Assembly (NCBI RefSeq): GCF_017868775.1
Contig: NZ_CP053381.1
Coordinates: 3,596,001-3,660,000 of the forward strand
DNA length: 64,000 bases
Direction: 5' to 3'
From: Billgrantia sulfidoxydans
Lineage (GTDB): Bacteria > Pseudomonadota > Gammaproteobacteria > Pseudomonadales > Halomonadaceae
Shown: positions 44,891 through 53,735 of the stretch, in pieces
How the letters are laid out: each line of letters opens with the position of its first letter
Position numbering within the stretch: the stretch's first letter is position 1
Program-made: the position numbers and the translations under genes
The notes under the pieces: generated by a model
What the model was told of the DNA's origin: nothing
Database searches by the model: none
The model's input: the letters and a program-made list of their open reading frames with translations, nothing else

Positions 44891-46063
44891 TCATGCGCTT
44901 TCGTAGAGACGAGTCAGCACGAATTCACGGTGCCCCAGCGCTTCGGCGGCGGTATGTCGACCATTGGCGGTGCGCAGCATCATCTCGAGCAACTGGTCGC
45001 CGGCCTCTTCCATGTTGATTTCGCGCTTGAGCAAATGCGAGACATCGACGTCGATGTGCTCACTCATGGTGCGCACGGTGCGGGGGTTGGCGCAGATCTT
45101 GATCACCGGCAGGATCGGATTGCCGATCACATTGCCCTGGCCGGTAGGGAAGAAATGCACCACGTAGCCCGAAGCGGCACAGAGCGTCACCATCTCGGCA
45201 GCAGCCGATGAGGAATCCATGAACCAGAGTCCCGGCTTGTCCGGCTGCTCCGCCTTGTCCAGCACCCCGTCGACCCGGCAGCGCTTGCCGATCTTCTGGA
45301 TGTTGCCGAGCGCTTTCTCCTCGATGGTCGTCAGCCCGCCCTCGATATTGCCTTTGGTGGGCTGGGATTCGGAGAGGTCACTCGTCTTGTGACGATCGAT
45401 CATGGCACTGTAGCGGTCGAACATCGCCTGGAACTGCTCTCGAACTTCCGGGGTGGCGCAACGCTCCGCCACGAGATGCTCGCCCCCCGTCAGCTCGGAA
45501 GTCTCGCCGAACACCAAGGTGCAGCCGGCCTCGTAGAGCTTGTCGAAGGCGGCACCGACGGTGGGGTTGGCCCCGCAGCCGGATGTGGTATCGGACTCGC
45601 CGCACTTGGTGGAAATCCACAGCTCGTCGACATCACACTCCTCGCGCTGCAGCTCACTGGCGTACTGCACGAACTCGCGGGCCTTCTTGGAGGCGGCGCA
45701 GATGGTGTTGTGATCCCCGTTCTGTTCGATCCAGAATCCCTCGACCGGCTTACCGGTGGCTTTGATGCCCTCGACGACCTTGTTGGTCCAGCCCGGCTCA
45801 ATGCCGATGACCACCACGGCGGCGACATTGGGGTTGCTGCCGGTCCCGATCAGAGTACGAAAATGCAGATCCAGGTCCGCACCGAACTGCAGGCGCCCGT
45901 AAGGATGCGGCAATGCCAGGGTGCCCTTGATGTTGTTGGCAACGGCCTCGGCGGCAGCATTGGAGATATCGTCGACCGGAAGCACGATGACGTGATTGCG
46001 CACACCGACCCGACCGTTTTCGCGGCGATAGCCCAGAAACTTGCGACCCTTGATTTCCATCAT
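44891..46063 (-). CDS. suyB: (R)-sulfolactate sulfo-lyase large subunit
   Basis: Catalytic subunit of the lyase that splits (R)-3-sulfolactate to pyruvate and sulfite, cytosolic. It belongs to the altronate dehydratase (UxaA C-terminal) family, 390 residues. Seen are [87 protein letters not shown] and [21 protein letters not shown]. The start ATG at 46063 overlaps the suyA stop as TAATG with AAGAGGTGG upstream. The Cys/His pattern suits an iron site. Confidence 0.92.
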   Translation of the reverse strand: MMEIKGRKFLGYRRENGRVGVRNHVIVLPVDDISNAAAEAVANNIKGTLALPHPYGRLQFGADLDLHFRTLIGTGSNPNVAAVVVIGIEPGWTNKVVEGIKATGKPVEGFWIEQNGDHNTICAASKKAREFVQYASELQREECDVDELWISTKCGESDTTSGCGANPTVGAAFDKLYEAGCTLVFGETSELTGGEHLVAERCATPEVREQFQAMFDRYSAMIDRHKTSDLSESQPTKGNIEGGLTTIEEKALGNIQKIGKRCRVDGVLDKAEQPDKPGLWFMDSSSAAAEMVTLCAASGYVVHFFPTGQGNVIGNPILPVIKICANPRTVRTMSEHIDVDVSHLLKREINMEEAGDQLLEMMLRTANGRHTAAEALGHREFVLTRLYESA

Positions 46064-46347
46064 TACCACCTCTTGGTCTTGACGTTATGAACGTGCAGAT
46101 GCTCGCCCTTCTTGATCGGCTGGATGACCCGACCGATATCGACGCTGTACTTGATGACGGTATCTCCCTCCCCAAGATCGCGGATCGCCAGCTTGTGACC
46201 AATGGGAATGGGGTCGCTCACCTGGCAGGTAATGGTCTGGTCTTCCTGCATTATCCAGCCGGTCAGCTCCTGACCCGCCTGGATGCCTTCGACTACCGCG
46301 ACGCCGACGCTGTCGCCGGCATCATGCACTACGAAGTCGATGCTCAT
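46063..46347 (-). CDS. suyA: (R)-sulfolactate sulfo-lyase small subunit
   Basis: Small SAF-domain subunit of SuyAB, 94 residues. [51 protein letters not shown] and [21 protein letters not shown] match the UxaA N-terminal/SAF pattern. The ATG at 46347 has a purine-rich GGGGGAGAGA site. It begins the suyAB operon about 80 bases after a well-formed promoter that is divergent from the GntR-family gene. Confidence 0.92.
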   Translation of the reverse strand: MSIDFVVHDAGDSVGVAVVEGIQAGQELTGWIMQEDQTITCQVSDPIPIGHKLAIRDLGEGDTVIKYSVDIGRVIQPIKKGEHLHVHNVKTKRW

Positions 46348-46433
46348 TGTCTCTCCCCCGTACGAGGTGGTTGATGTTGTCGCGGCAGCAGCCGCACACC
46401 ATGTCGCATGGCTGCTAGCGCGAACACAAGTCA

Positions 46434-46475
46434 TGTATATGATATCATATAGAGGACTGTCAAGTATCCTCTATA
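46434..46475 (-). promoter_or_regulatory. suyA promoter with two operator-like dyads
   Basis: On the minus strand TTGACA (46463-46458) and TATACA (46439-46434) are 18 bp apart. A perfect 16-bp palindrome with core ATATGATATCATAT spans 46436-46451, over the -10 side. A second dyad TATAGAGGA-N10-TCCTCTATA spans 46448-46475, over the -35 box. Both lie between suyA and the divergent GntR/UTRA gene, whose product is the natural candidate to bind them. Confidence 0.75.
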
Positions 46476-46556
46476 GGTTTTTGCTACAATCTCGCCGTAG
46501 GCCCGCTGCATGACCAACCGCGAGGCGGACCAGTATGCAACTCACAGGAACGAGAC

Positions 46557-47282
46557 ATGGATCAGCAGCTGAAACCCAGCTACCACCCGCTGTATCAGCA
46601 GATCAAAGATGCCTTGCTGGCCAGGATAGTGTCGGGAGAATGGCCTCCCGGAACGTACATCCCCAGCGAATCGGCTCTGGCAAAGGAGTACGGGGCCAGC
46701 GTGGGTACGCTACGCAAGGCCCTGGATGCATTGGCCAGCGATCAGGTTGTCCTGCGCCTTCAAGGCAAGGGGACCGTCGTTGCGACACACGACAGTGATC
46801 GCTCATTGTTCCAGTTCTTTCATCTGGTACGGAGGGATGGAACTCGCTCGCTGCCCGTCTCGCGAGTACTGATCAGGGAGCGGCGAATGGCAACGGCAAC
46901 CGAGACAGAGGCTCTCGGGCTAGAGGAGGGAGCGGCGGTGGTACATATCCGACGTATCCGTGAGCTGGAAGACGAGCCGGCGCTGCTGGAGGATCTGGTC
47001 GTTTCTGCGGATCGCTTCAAGCATCTGGAGGAAGAGCCCACGACATTGCCTAACACGCTGTACCAGCTTTATCAGCAACGCTTCAATCAGAGCGTGGCCC
47101 ATGCGGAGGAGCGTCTCTTTGCCGTGGCGGCCAGTGAGGAAGAGCAACGACACCTGGGCGTGCCCAAAGGAACACCGCTATTGGAAATTCGGCGTATCGC
47201 CAGGAACCTGCAGGGCATCCCACTGGAGTTTCGCGTTTCTCGTTGTGAAACGCAGAAGCATTATTACCTCAACGAACTGTAA
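46557..47282 (+). CDS. GntR-family (HutC/UTRA) transcriptional regulator
   Basis: Regulator of 241 residues. The N-terminal winged HTH contains LYQQIKDALLARIVSGEWPPGTYIPSESALAKEYGASVGTLRKALDALASD, typical of GntR. The C-terminal UTRA effector domain has VVHIRRIRELEDEPALLEDLVVSADRF and LEIRRIARNLQGIPLEFRVSRCETQKHYY. It is divergent from suyAB, so it probably controls sulfolactate cleavage (a SuyR role) in response to a pathway compound. Family assignment is sure, target is inferred. Confidence 0.9.
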   Translation: MDQQLKPSYHPLYQQIKDALLARIVSGEWPPGTYIPSESALAKEYGASVGTLRKALDALASDQVVLRLQGKGTVVATHDSDRSLFQFFHLVRRDGTRSLPVSRVLIRERRMATATETEALGLEEGAAVVHIRRIRELEDEPALLEDLVVSADRFKHLEEEPTTLPNTLYQLYQQRFNQSVAHAEERLFAVAASEEEQRHLGVPKGTPLLEIRRIARNLQGIPLEFRVSRCETQKHYYLNEL

Positions 47283-47344
47283 TTCTTTATTGGCACGACG
47301 AATACCGCTGGAGCGGATCCGACATCACAGAGCGTGATGTCGAG

Positions 47345-47384
47345 AAAAAAAGACGCCACGCCCCCCAGCGTTGAGGGGCGTGGC
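47345..47384 (-). terminator. Intrinsic terminator of purEK
   Basis: A 10-bp perfect stem GCCACGCCCC with GGGGCGTGGC has a 10-base loop. On the minus strand, after a GTC spacer, seven T residues follow (47351-47345). It starts 13 bases after the purK stop. Confidence 0.85.
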
Positions 47385-47396
47385 ACGTTCGGTACC

Positions 47397-48533
47397 TCAA
47401 TTGCCCTGACGGAACGCGTCCTCGAAGCTGAAGCGAGGCTCCGGCACCTCGGGCAGCAGCCAGGCACAGGCGTGCACCTTCTCCAGCAGCTTGCCGTGGC
47501 TTTCCGCCACCAGGTTGACGTGGCCGAGCTTGCGGCCGGGTCGCTCGCTCTTGTCGTAGCGGTGCAGATGGGCGTCGCCGATGGCCAGTATCGCCGCCGG
47601 GTCGCCCTCCTGGCCAATCACGTTGACCATGCAGGTGGGTTGCCGCGCCGAGGTGTCGCCCAGCGGCAGGCCCTGGATGGCGCGCAAGTGGTTCTCGAAC
47701 TGGCTGGTCACGGCACCGTCCATGGTCCAGTGGCCGGAGTTGTGCACCCGCGGCGCCATTTCGTTGGCCAGCAGCTTGCCGTCACGGGTCTGGAACAGCT
47801 CCAGGGTCAGCACGCCGACGTAGTCGAGCTCGTCGAGCAGCGCGCGGATATAGCCGTCGGCGGTCTGTTGCACCGACTCGTCGAGGTCGGGCATGGGCGC
47901 CAGCGAGTAGCGCAGGATGCCGTCGACGTGCAGGTTCTCGGCCATGGGATAGAAGGCCACTTCGCCGTCGCGGCCGCGCACGGCGATGATCGACACCTCG
48001 CGCACGAAGTCGACGAAGGCTTCGACGATCAACCGCGGGTGGTTGATGCTGCGCCATGCCTCGGCGGCTTCGCCCGGGTCGCGCAGCACCGCCTGGCCCT
48101 TGCCGTCGTAGCCCTCGGTGACCGATTTGGCCACCACTGGGCAACCGAGTTCGCGAGCCGCGGCCTCGAGCTCGTCGGCATGCTCCACCAGGCGATAAGC
48201 CGGCGTGGGGATGCCCAGGCGGTCGAACAGTGCCTTCTCCTCGGCGCGATTCTGACAGATGCGGATCGCCTCGCTCGAGGGATAGACCGGCTTGACCTCC
48301 TCGATGGCCTGGACCAGCGCCACGGGCAGGTGCTCGAACTCGTAGGTGACCAGGTCGACCTTGGCCAGGAAATCGTCGAGCAGGTGGTGCTGGTCGGTGT
48401 AGATCATGACGTCACCGATCCCCGCGCTGGGGTGGCCGGTGGTGTCGAGGAAGGTGAAGCGGTTGGCCAGCGGGTAACCGGCCAGCGCCAGCATGCGGCC
48501 GAGCTGGCCGGCACCGAGCACGCCGATATTCAT
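47397..48533 (-). CDS. purK: 5-(carboxyamino)imidazole ribonucleotide synthase
   Basis: ATP-grasp enzyme that carboxylates AIR with bicarbonate in purine synthesis, cytosolic, 378 residues. The N-terminus MNIGVLGAGQLGRMLALAGYPL is the PurK signature. Also seen are PVVAKSVTEGYDGKGQAVL (ATP loop), EAFVDFVREVSIIAVRGRDG and ANEMAPRVHNSGHWT with the metal/ADP residues near the C-terminus. It follows purE by 39 bp and ends at a strong terminator. Confidence 0.97.
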   Translation of the reverse strand: MNIGVLGAGQLGRMLALAGYPLANRFTFLDTTGHPSAGIGDVMIYTDQHHLLDDFLAKVDLVTYEFEHLPVALVQAIEEVKPVYPSSEAIRICQNRAEEKALFDRLGIPTPAYRLVEHADELEAAARELGCPVVAKSVTEGYDGKGQAVLRDPGEAAEAWRSINHPRLIVEAFVDFVREVSIIAVRGRDGEVAFYPMAENLHVDGILRYSLAPMPDLDESVQQTADGYIRALLDELDYVGVLTLELFQTRDGKLLANEMAPRVHNSGHWTMDGAVTSQFENHLRAIQGLPLGDTSARQPTCMVNVIGQEGDPAAILAIGDAHLHRYDKSERPGRKLGHVNLVAESHGKLLEKVHACAWLLPEVPEPRFSFEDAFRQGN

Positions 48534-48572
48534 GTCACGTTCTCCTTTCGCGGGCTCATACGGCTCCGCCGC

Positions 48573-49082
48573 CTATTCGGCCGCAGGACGCGGGTCGGGG
48601 TTGTCGAGTACCGTCTGGGTCTGCTCGGCGCGAAACGCCTCCACGGCGGCACGCACCTTGGCATCCTGCAGGCCGACGATCTGCGCCGCCAGCAGGCCGG
48701 CATTGGTCGCCCCGGCCTTGCCGATGGCCAGCGTACCCACGGCGATGCCGCCGGGCATCTGCACGATCGACAGCAGCGAGTCGAGCCCCTTGAGCGCCTT
48801 GGATTCCACCGGCACGCCGAGCACCGGCAGCGCCGTCTGCGAGGCCACCATGCCCGGCAGGTGGGCGGCGCCGCCGGCGCCGGCCACGATCACCTGCAGG
48901 CCACGCCCGGCGGCGGACCTGGCGTAGTCGAACAGCAGATCCGGTGTGCGGTGGGCCGAGACCACTCGGGTCTCGCAAGGCACACCCAGGCGCTCGAGCA
49001 TCGCCACCGCGTGCTCCATGACCGGCCAGTCGGACTTCGACCCCATGATCACGCCGACGCGTGGCTGCTCGTTGGACTGCAT
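48573..49082 (-). CDS. purE: N5-carboxyaminoimidazole ribonucleotide mutase
   Basis: Class I PurE, moving the carboxyl group from N5-CAIR to CAIR, 169 residues, octameric in the family. [17 protein letters not shown] (about 9-25), SAHRTPDLL with the active-site His, [15 protein letters not shown] and PVLGVPV are present. It is first in the purEK operon. Confidence 0.97.
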   Translation of the reverse strand: MQSNEQPRVGVIMGSKSDWPVMEHAVAMLERLGVPCETRVVSAHRTPDLLFDYARSAAGRGLQVIVAGAGGAAHLPGMVASQTALPVLGVPVESKALKGLDSLLSIVQMPGGIAVGTLAIGKAGATNAGLLAAQIVGLQDAKVRAAVEAFRAEQTQTVLDNPDPRPAAE

Positions 49083-49174
49083 GTGCGGCTCCCGGAAGTG
49101 GCACAGAGAATTCGAAGGGCAAGTATTCTAACGGCGCCCGCGGGCGCCGTCATCTTGACCAACTGAACAGGCGC

Positions 49175-51190
49175 TCAGACCGCCCCGGTAGCGCCGAACT
49201 CGCGCCGGCTGGCCAGCCAGTTGCCCCCCAGCGCCACGATCATCACGACCACCCCGGCCGCCTCCACCACCAGGCTGGGGTAGAACACCGCCACGATGGC
49301 GGCGGTAATGGCGATGCGCGGCAACCACGACATGCGCGTGAAGAGGTACCCTTCCAGCGCCGCGGCGAAGGCACACAGCGCCAGGATGGCGATGATCGCG
49401 TTCCAGATGACGACCAGCACCGGCCCGCCCATGATGATCTCGGGGTTGTAGACCATGAACACGGGAATCAGGTAGAGCCCCTTGGCGAACTTCCACGCCT
49501 GGATGCCCGTTTCCATCGGCTTGCTGCCGGCGATCGCCGCCCCGGCGAAACCGGCCAGGGCGATCGGCGGCGTGACGTTGGAGTCCTGCGAATACCAGAA
49601 CACCACCAGGTGGGCGATCAGCAGCGGCACGCCGAACTCGTTGGACAGCGCCGGGCCCACCAGCACGATCAGCACGATGTAGCTGGCGGTGACCGGTAGC
49701 CCCATGCCCAGCACCAAGCTGGCGAGCAGCACCAGCACCAGCGCCAGCAGCAGGTTGCCGCCCGAGAACGCCATCATCATCGAGGAGAATTTGAGCCCCA
49801 GCCCGGTCAGGCCGACCACGCCGACGATGATGCCGGCCACGGCGCAGGCCATGGAGACGGCCACGGCGTTGCGCGCGCCGAGCTCGAGGCCCTCGACCAG
49901 CTTGACCAGGCCGGCCCAGAGCACGCGCTGAATGCTCGCCAGCGTTACCTTCTCGCCCTGGCGCGGCGCGATGAACAGGAACCAGAACGCATAGCGCAGC
50001 ACCGCCACGGCGACCATGGTCACCACCGCGTAGAAGCCCACGCGCATCGGTGACATGCTCATCACCAGCAGCCACACCAGCACCGCCAGCGGCAGCAGGA
50101 AGTGCCAGCCCTCGCGCATCACGTCGCGCATCTGCGGCAGCTCGCTCTTCGCCATGCCCTGCATACCCTGCTTGAGCGCGATGATGTGCACGAACAGGTA
50201 GACCGTGGCGAAATACATGATCGCCGGCAGGATGCTGACCTTGACCACGTCCAGGTAGGGCGTGTTGGTGTACTCGGCGATCAGGAAGGCCCCGGCCCCC
50301 ATCAGCGGCGGCATGATCTGCCCGCCGGTGGAGGCGGCGGCCTCGATGCCGCCGGCCTGGTGCGGCTTGTAGCCCAGGCGCTTCATCAGCGGAATCGTGA
50401 AGGCGCCGGTAGTCACCACGTTGGCGATGGCGCTGCCGGAGATCGAGCCCATGCCGGCGGAGGCGAGCACTGCCGCCTTGGCCGGGCCGCCGCGCTGGCG
50501 CCCGGTAGCGGCATAGGCCATATCGATGAAGAACTTGCCGGCGCCGGTGCTCTCGAGGAAGGCACCGAACAGCACGAAGATGAAGATGTAGGTGGCCGCC
50601 ACGCCCAGCGGCAGGCCGAAGATGCCCTCCTGCCCCAGGTAGAGCTGGCCGGCCACGCGGTCCAGGCCGTAGCCGCGGTGGCCGAGGATGCCGGGCAGCC
50701 ACTCGCCCAGCCAGGGCAGCTCGCCGCGCGGCCCGGCGAAGGCGTAGACGATTGCCAGCGCGCCGATCACGGTCATGCCCAGCCCCACCGCGCGACGGCT
50801 CGCCTCCAGCACCGTCACGGTGGCGATGATGGCGATGCGGATGTCGGTCTCGCTCCAGAAGCCGGCGCGATTGATGATCTCGTCCAGGAAGAAGACCAGA
50901 TAGCCGCCGGTGACCACGGCGCCGCAGAAGAAGGCGATATCGATCAGCCAGCCGACGACTCCCCGCTTGCGGTGGGGGCCGAACACCGGAAACATCAGGA
51001 AGGCGAGCATCATGATCAGCGCCAGGTGAATGCCGCGCTGATAAAACAGGCCCAGCGGCTGGATACCCGCCGAATAGAGCTGGAACAGGGACAGCCCCAC
51101 CGCCACGATGGTGATTAGCCACAACACGAAGCGCGGCTGAATGGCATTGCCCCCGGGCATCGTCACGGGCGGGCTGTTGGATTCGTTCAT
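49175..51190 (-). CDS. TRAP transporter fused permease (DctQM fusion, TAXI system)
   Basis: Inner-membrane permease of 671 residues in which the 4-segment DctQ-like and 12-segment DctM-like parts are fused, as usual for TAXI-type TRAP carriers. Seen are FGAFLESTGAGKFFIDMAYAATGRQRGGPAKAAVLASAGMGSISGSAIANVVTTGAFTIPLMKRLGY, the hallmark of this group, then EAAASTGGQIMPPLMGAGAFLIAEYT and GMGLPVTASYIVL. It lies 11 bp after the DUF1850 gene and 28 bp more upstream is the binding protein gene. Ligands of such systems are often C4-C5 acids or glutamate; not known here. Confidence 0.92.
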   Translation of the reverse strand: MNESNSPPVTMPGGNAIQPRFVLWLITIVAVGLSLFQLYSAGIQPLGLFYQRGIHLALIMMLAFLMFPVFGPHRKRGVVGWLIDIAFFCGAVVTGGYLVFFLDEIINRAGFWSETDIRIAIIATVTVLEASRRAVGLGMTVIGALAIVYAFAGPRGELPWLGEWLPGILGHRGYGLDRVAGQLYLGQEGIFGLPLGVAATYIFIFVLFGAFLESTGAGKFFIDMAYAATGRQRGGPAKAAVLASAGMGSISGSAIANVVTTGAFTIPLMKRLGYKPHQAGGIEAAASTGGQIMPPLMGAGAFLIAEYTNTPYLDVVKVSILPAIMYFATVYLFVHIIALKQGMQGMAKSELPQMRDVMREGWHFLLPLAVLVWLLVMSMSPMRVGFYAVVTMVAVAVLRYAFWFLFIAPRQGEKVTLASIQRVLWAGLVKLVEGLELGARNAVAVSMACAVAGIIVGVVGLTGLGLKFSSMMMAFSGGNLLLALVLVLLASLVLGMGLPVTASYIVLIVLVGPALSNEFGVPLLIAHLVVFWYSQDSNVTPPIALAGFAGAAIAGSKPMETGIQAWKFAKGLYLIPVFMVYNPEIIMGGPVLVVIWNAIIAILALCAFAAALEGYLFTRMSWLPRIAITAAIVAVFYPSLVVEAAGVVVMIVALGGNWLASRREFGATGAV

Positions 51191-51201
51191 CGGACTCCTC
51201 G

Positions 51202-51813
51202 TCAGACGTCGTCAGGCTTGCCTGTCGCTTCAGGCTTGTTGAGCTGTAGGGTGACGCGCTCGCCGGCGGCCAGGCCGCTCAGGCTGATGCGGTACTCGCC
51301 GCCATCGTCCTGCCACAGCAGGCGATGGTCGACGCTCGGCGATCCGACCCGGAGCACATAGCGGTCGCCGGGCACGGGCTCGTCGATGTTCTCGATCCAG
51401 TAGCCGCCCTCGCCATCCGAGACCTGCTCGCCGCGGCCGAGCGTGTGGCCGAGGCCCGCCGCGAAGTCGGGCTGGTGGCTGCGCTCGAGCACCATCCGCC
51501 CCTGGTGGTAGCGATAGCAGTCGAGTACCGGAAACTTCTTGACCGAGTGGTTCCAGCCCAGACACCAGCGCATGCCGGGCTCGAGGGGGACCTCGACCAG
51601 GGTATCGCCGGCGGCATCGAGCACGGCCAGCGACGCGCCGTCCTCGGCCTTCGCCGTCACCGCGACCAGCCCCAGCCAGCCGACGATGGCCGCTGCCAGC
51701 AGGCGATACCGCCGGCCATTATACGGCCGGCAACACGACGGCAGGGCGGGCATCCTCGCCCACCCTGCCATCATGCGCTTGCTTGCCCGGCTCGACAGCG
51801 ATGCGACCTTCAT
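51202..51813 (-). CDS. DUF1850 protein of the TAXI TRAP operon
   Basis: A protein of 203 residues with an N-terminal membrane anchor (about 36-55, LLAAAIVGWLGLVAVTA). The periplasmic part has VEVPLEPGMRWCLGWNHSVKKFPVLDCYRY and HQPDFAAGLGHTLGRGE, typical of DUF1850. GGGAGG precedes the ATG at 51813. DUF1850 genes commonly sit between TAXI binding protein and permease genes, exactly as here, suggesting an accessory role in transport. The biochemical function is unknown. Confidence 0.8.
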   Translation of the reverse strand: MKVASLSSRASKRMMAGWARMPALPSCCRPYNGRRYRLLAAAIVGWLGLVAVTAKAEDGASLAVLDAAGDTLVEVPLEPGMRWCLGWNHSVKKFPVLDCYRYHQGRMVLERSHQPDFAAGLGHTLGRGEQVSDGEGGYWIENIDEPVPGDRYVLRVGSPSVDHRLLWQDDGGEYRISLSGLAAGERVTLQLNKPEATGKPDDV

Positions 51814-51841
51814 GCGTCACACCTCCCGCCGCGCCGCCGCG

Positions 51842-52801
51842 TCATGGGCGCAGCTTGTCGGGAATCTCGGCATCGACCTCTTCGTAGTAGCGGATCGCCC
51901 CGGGATGCAGCGGCACCGGCGTCGAGCCCATGGTGAACTCGATGGTGGTGTCGTTGGCCGCCGGGTGCACGGCGATCAGGTCGTCGATGCGTTCGAAGAG
52001 CACCTTGGTCAGGTTGTAGGCCAGCTCCTCGTCCATGTCGGCGTTGACGACCAGCACGTTGGGGATACTGATGGTCTGCACCGGCTCCTCCATACCGTCG
52101 TACATGCCGGCCTTGAGCTGATAGGCGGCGAATACCGGCTCCTGCTCCTGCGCGTTGGCGATCTCCTCGTCGGAGAGGCCAATCAGGCGGATGTCACGGG
52201 TGGCGGCCAGGTTGAGGATCGAGCTGGTGGGCGGCCCGACGCTCCAGAAGCCTGCATCGATGTCGCCGTCACGGATGGCGTCGGCGGTCTCGTTGAAGTT
52301 CAGCCGCTGCGGCGTGATGTCATCGTAGGTGATGCCGTTGGATTCCAGCAGCGCGCGGGCGTTGAGCTCGGTGCCGCTGCCCGGGGCGCCGACGGAGACA
52401 CGCTTGCCCTTCAGGTCCGCCAACGACTCGATGTCGGAGTCGGCGAGCACCACCAGCTGCACCGCGTTGGGGTAGACCGAGGCCAGCGCGCGGGTGTTCT
52501 CGATCTGGCGGCCCTCGAAGTCGCCGCTACCCTCGTAGGCCTGCTGGGCGGTGTCGGCCAGCACCAGGGCCAGGTCGGCATCGCCACGCATGATCAGCCC
52601 CATGTTCTCGACCGAGGCGCCGGTCACTTCGGCACTCGCTTCGTAGCCTTCGAGGTGGTCGTTGATGATCTCGGCGAAGCCACCACCGATCGGATAGTAC
52701 ACGCCGCCGGTACCGCCGGTAGCGATCGAGAGCTGTTGGGCGCTCGCCAGCGGGGCCACGACCAGCAGCGAAGCGGCTGCCGCGTATTTGAGAGCTCGCA
52801 T
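51842..52801 (-). CDS. TAXI-family TRAP substrate-binding protein
   Basis: Periplasmic binding protein of 319 residues. The signal peptide is residues 1-21, ending in ASA. The mature start LSIATGGTGGVYYPIGGGFAEII is the TAXI hallmark, and VSVGAPGSGTELNARALLESNGI is the second ligand-binding segment. It leads the three-gene operon binding protein-DUF1850-fused permease. The 280-bp gap before it also serves the divergent HTH gene. Confidence 0.93.
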   Translation of the reverse strand: MRALKYAAAASLLVVAPLASAQQLSIATGGTGGVYYPIGGGFAEIINDHLEGYEASAEVTGASVENMGLIMRGDADLALVLADTAQQAYEGSGDFEGRQIENTRALASVYPNAVQLVVLADSDIESLADLKGKRVSVGAPGSGTELNARALLESNGITYDDITPQRLNFNETADAIRDGDIDAGFWSVGPPTSSILNLAATRDIRLIGLSDEEIANAQEQEPVFAAYQLKAGMYDGMEEPVQTISIPNVLVVNADMDEELAYNLTKVLFERIDDLIAVHPAANDTTIEFTMGSTPVPLHPGAIRYYEEVDAEIPDKLRP

Positions 52802-53081
52802 GGATTTCCTCCGTCCTGAAACCGGGATCGTTTATGGTTGTTGCGGACGCACCGGGCAAGGCCGGCCGCTTACCTGAAAAAAACTAGCACGCCCCAGCGC
52901 CTAGGGGCTAATTCTCAGTTTCTACGTTTTGGTGAATTTTCGGCAATTCCACCAAGGTCGGCGCAACCCGGCCCACCGGACGGCGGCTTTCGCGGCGGCG
53001 CGAAAAAGTCGCGAATCGGTACTGGCAAAATCGCCGAAATGCCCCCATGATGTGTGTGTCGCAACCGCCCACTGGAGCATC

Positions 53082-53363
53082 ATGAGTACGGCACGACATT
53101 CTTCCAACGCGGAACTCCTCGACCCCCCGCGAAGATGCCCTGACCTCGATGTCAGGGATTTGGAAAAACGCACACGCCTCATGCGCATCGTCACACGGCT
53201 GATCGCCGTTTCCGACCTTGGCTGTCGCGAAATCGCTCGCCGCGCCGGGCTTCCGGCACAGAAGATCAGCGATCTGCTGGCAGGCCGCCTCGAGCACCTC
53301 TCTCTCGACGAGCTACGTCTGGTCTATCACACTGTCGACCCGGACAGTGCGCTCGATTACTAG
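53082..53363 (+). CDS. Small XRE-like helix-turn-helix protein
   Basis: A 93-residue protein with ELEKRTRLMRIV-like charged helix (about 27-38) and an HTH, LGCREIARRAGLPAQKISDLLAGRLEHLSLDEL (about 46-78), of the XRE/HigA type. TGGAG precedes the ATG at 53082. No toxin-like partner gene lies beside it, so it is probably a stand-alone DNA-binding protein. A bidirectional terminator follows. Confidence 0.65.
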   Translation: MSTARHSSNAELLDPPRRCPDLDVRDLEKRTRLMRIVTRLIAVSDLGCREIARRAGLPAQKISDLLAGRLEHLSLDELRLVYHTVDPDSALDY

Positions 53364-53411
53364 CGCGCCAGCCCGCCGTCTCGAGACGACGCGCCTCGCG
53401 GCCAAATAAAG

Positions 53412-53440
53412 AACGCCTCGCTCATGCGAGGCGTTTATGT
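53412..53440. terminator. Bidirectional intrinsic terminator
   Basis: A 10-bp stem, AACGCCTCGC with GCGAGGCGTT, around a TCAT loop. Short T-tracts follow in both directions (TTTATGT on plus, CTTTATTT on minus). It separates the HTH gene from the convergent small gene at 53468. Confidence 0.7.
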
Positions 53441-53467
53441 ATGGCGAGGCCCTCTTTACGCGCCGGA

Positions 53468-53656
53468 TCACTCCTCGCGCTGTTCGTACTCTTCTGCGGC
53501 CTTGAGCGCCTCCACCTCCGTCTCGTGCTCGGAGACGACGATCTCATTGTCGGGGTCCGTCTCGTCGATGACATGCCAGCCGGTCACCGGCAGGTTGATG
53601 TCCTCGGCATCGCGAATCGGTTCGACGCGCGCCTGCTTGGGTCCGCTCTTGGGCAT
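53468..53656 (-). CDS. Small acidic hypothetical protein
   Basis: A 62-residue soluble protein, unrecognised. The N-terminus MPKSGPKQARVEPIRDAEDI is basic, and the rest is acidic, ending in a predicted helix EVEALKAAEEYEQREE. GGAGGCAAC sits directly before the ATG. The compact mix of a beta-like middle (GWHVIDETDPDNEIVVSEH) and a C-terminal helix resembles the small DUF2188-like fold, but this is a guess. It lies 79 bp after the ilvD stop and may share its transcript. Confidence 0.6.
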   Translation of the reverse strand: MPKSGPKQARVEPIRDAEDINLPVTGWHVIDETDPDNEIVVSEHETEVEALKAAEEYEQREE

Positions 53657-53735
53657 GTTGCCTCCTTGCTGGTTGACGTGTGCCTCATCAAGCTAGCCAA
53701 GCCCCGGGGGAAAGCCAAACGCACCCAGGCACGGC

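Noticed and set aside
47334..49166. 610-codon plus-strand open frame across purE and purK
   Set aside because: Antisense to two textbook genes, composition dominated by His, Gly, Arg and Val from reverse codons, so it is a shadow.
49128..51122. 664-codon minus-strand frame next to the fused TRAP permease
   Set aside because: It is the same strand in another frame, with Arg/Gly/Ala-rich composition. The permease frame has all family motifs.
53082..53656. HTH gene and neighbouring small gene considered as a toxin-antitoxin pair
   Set aside because: They are convergent with a terminator between, and the small acidic protein has no toxin motif.
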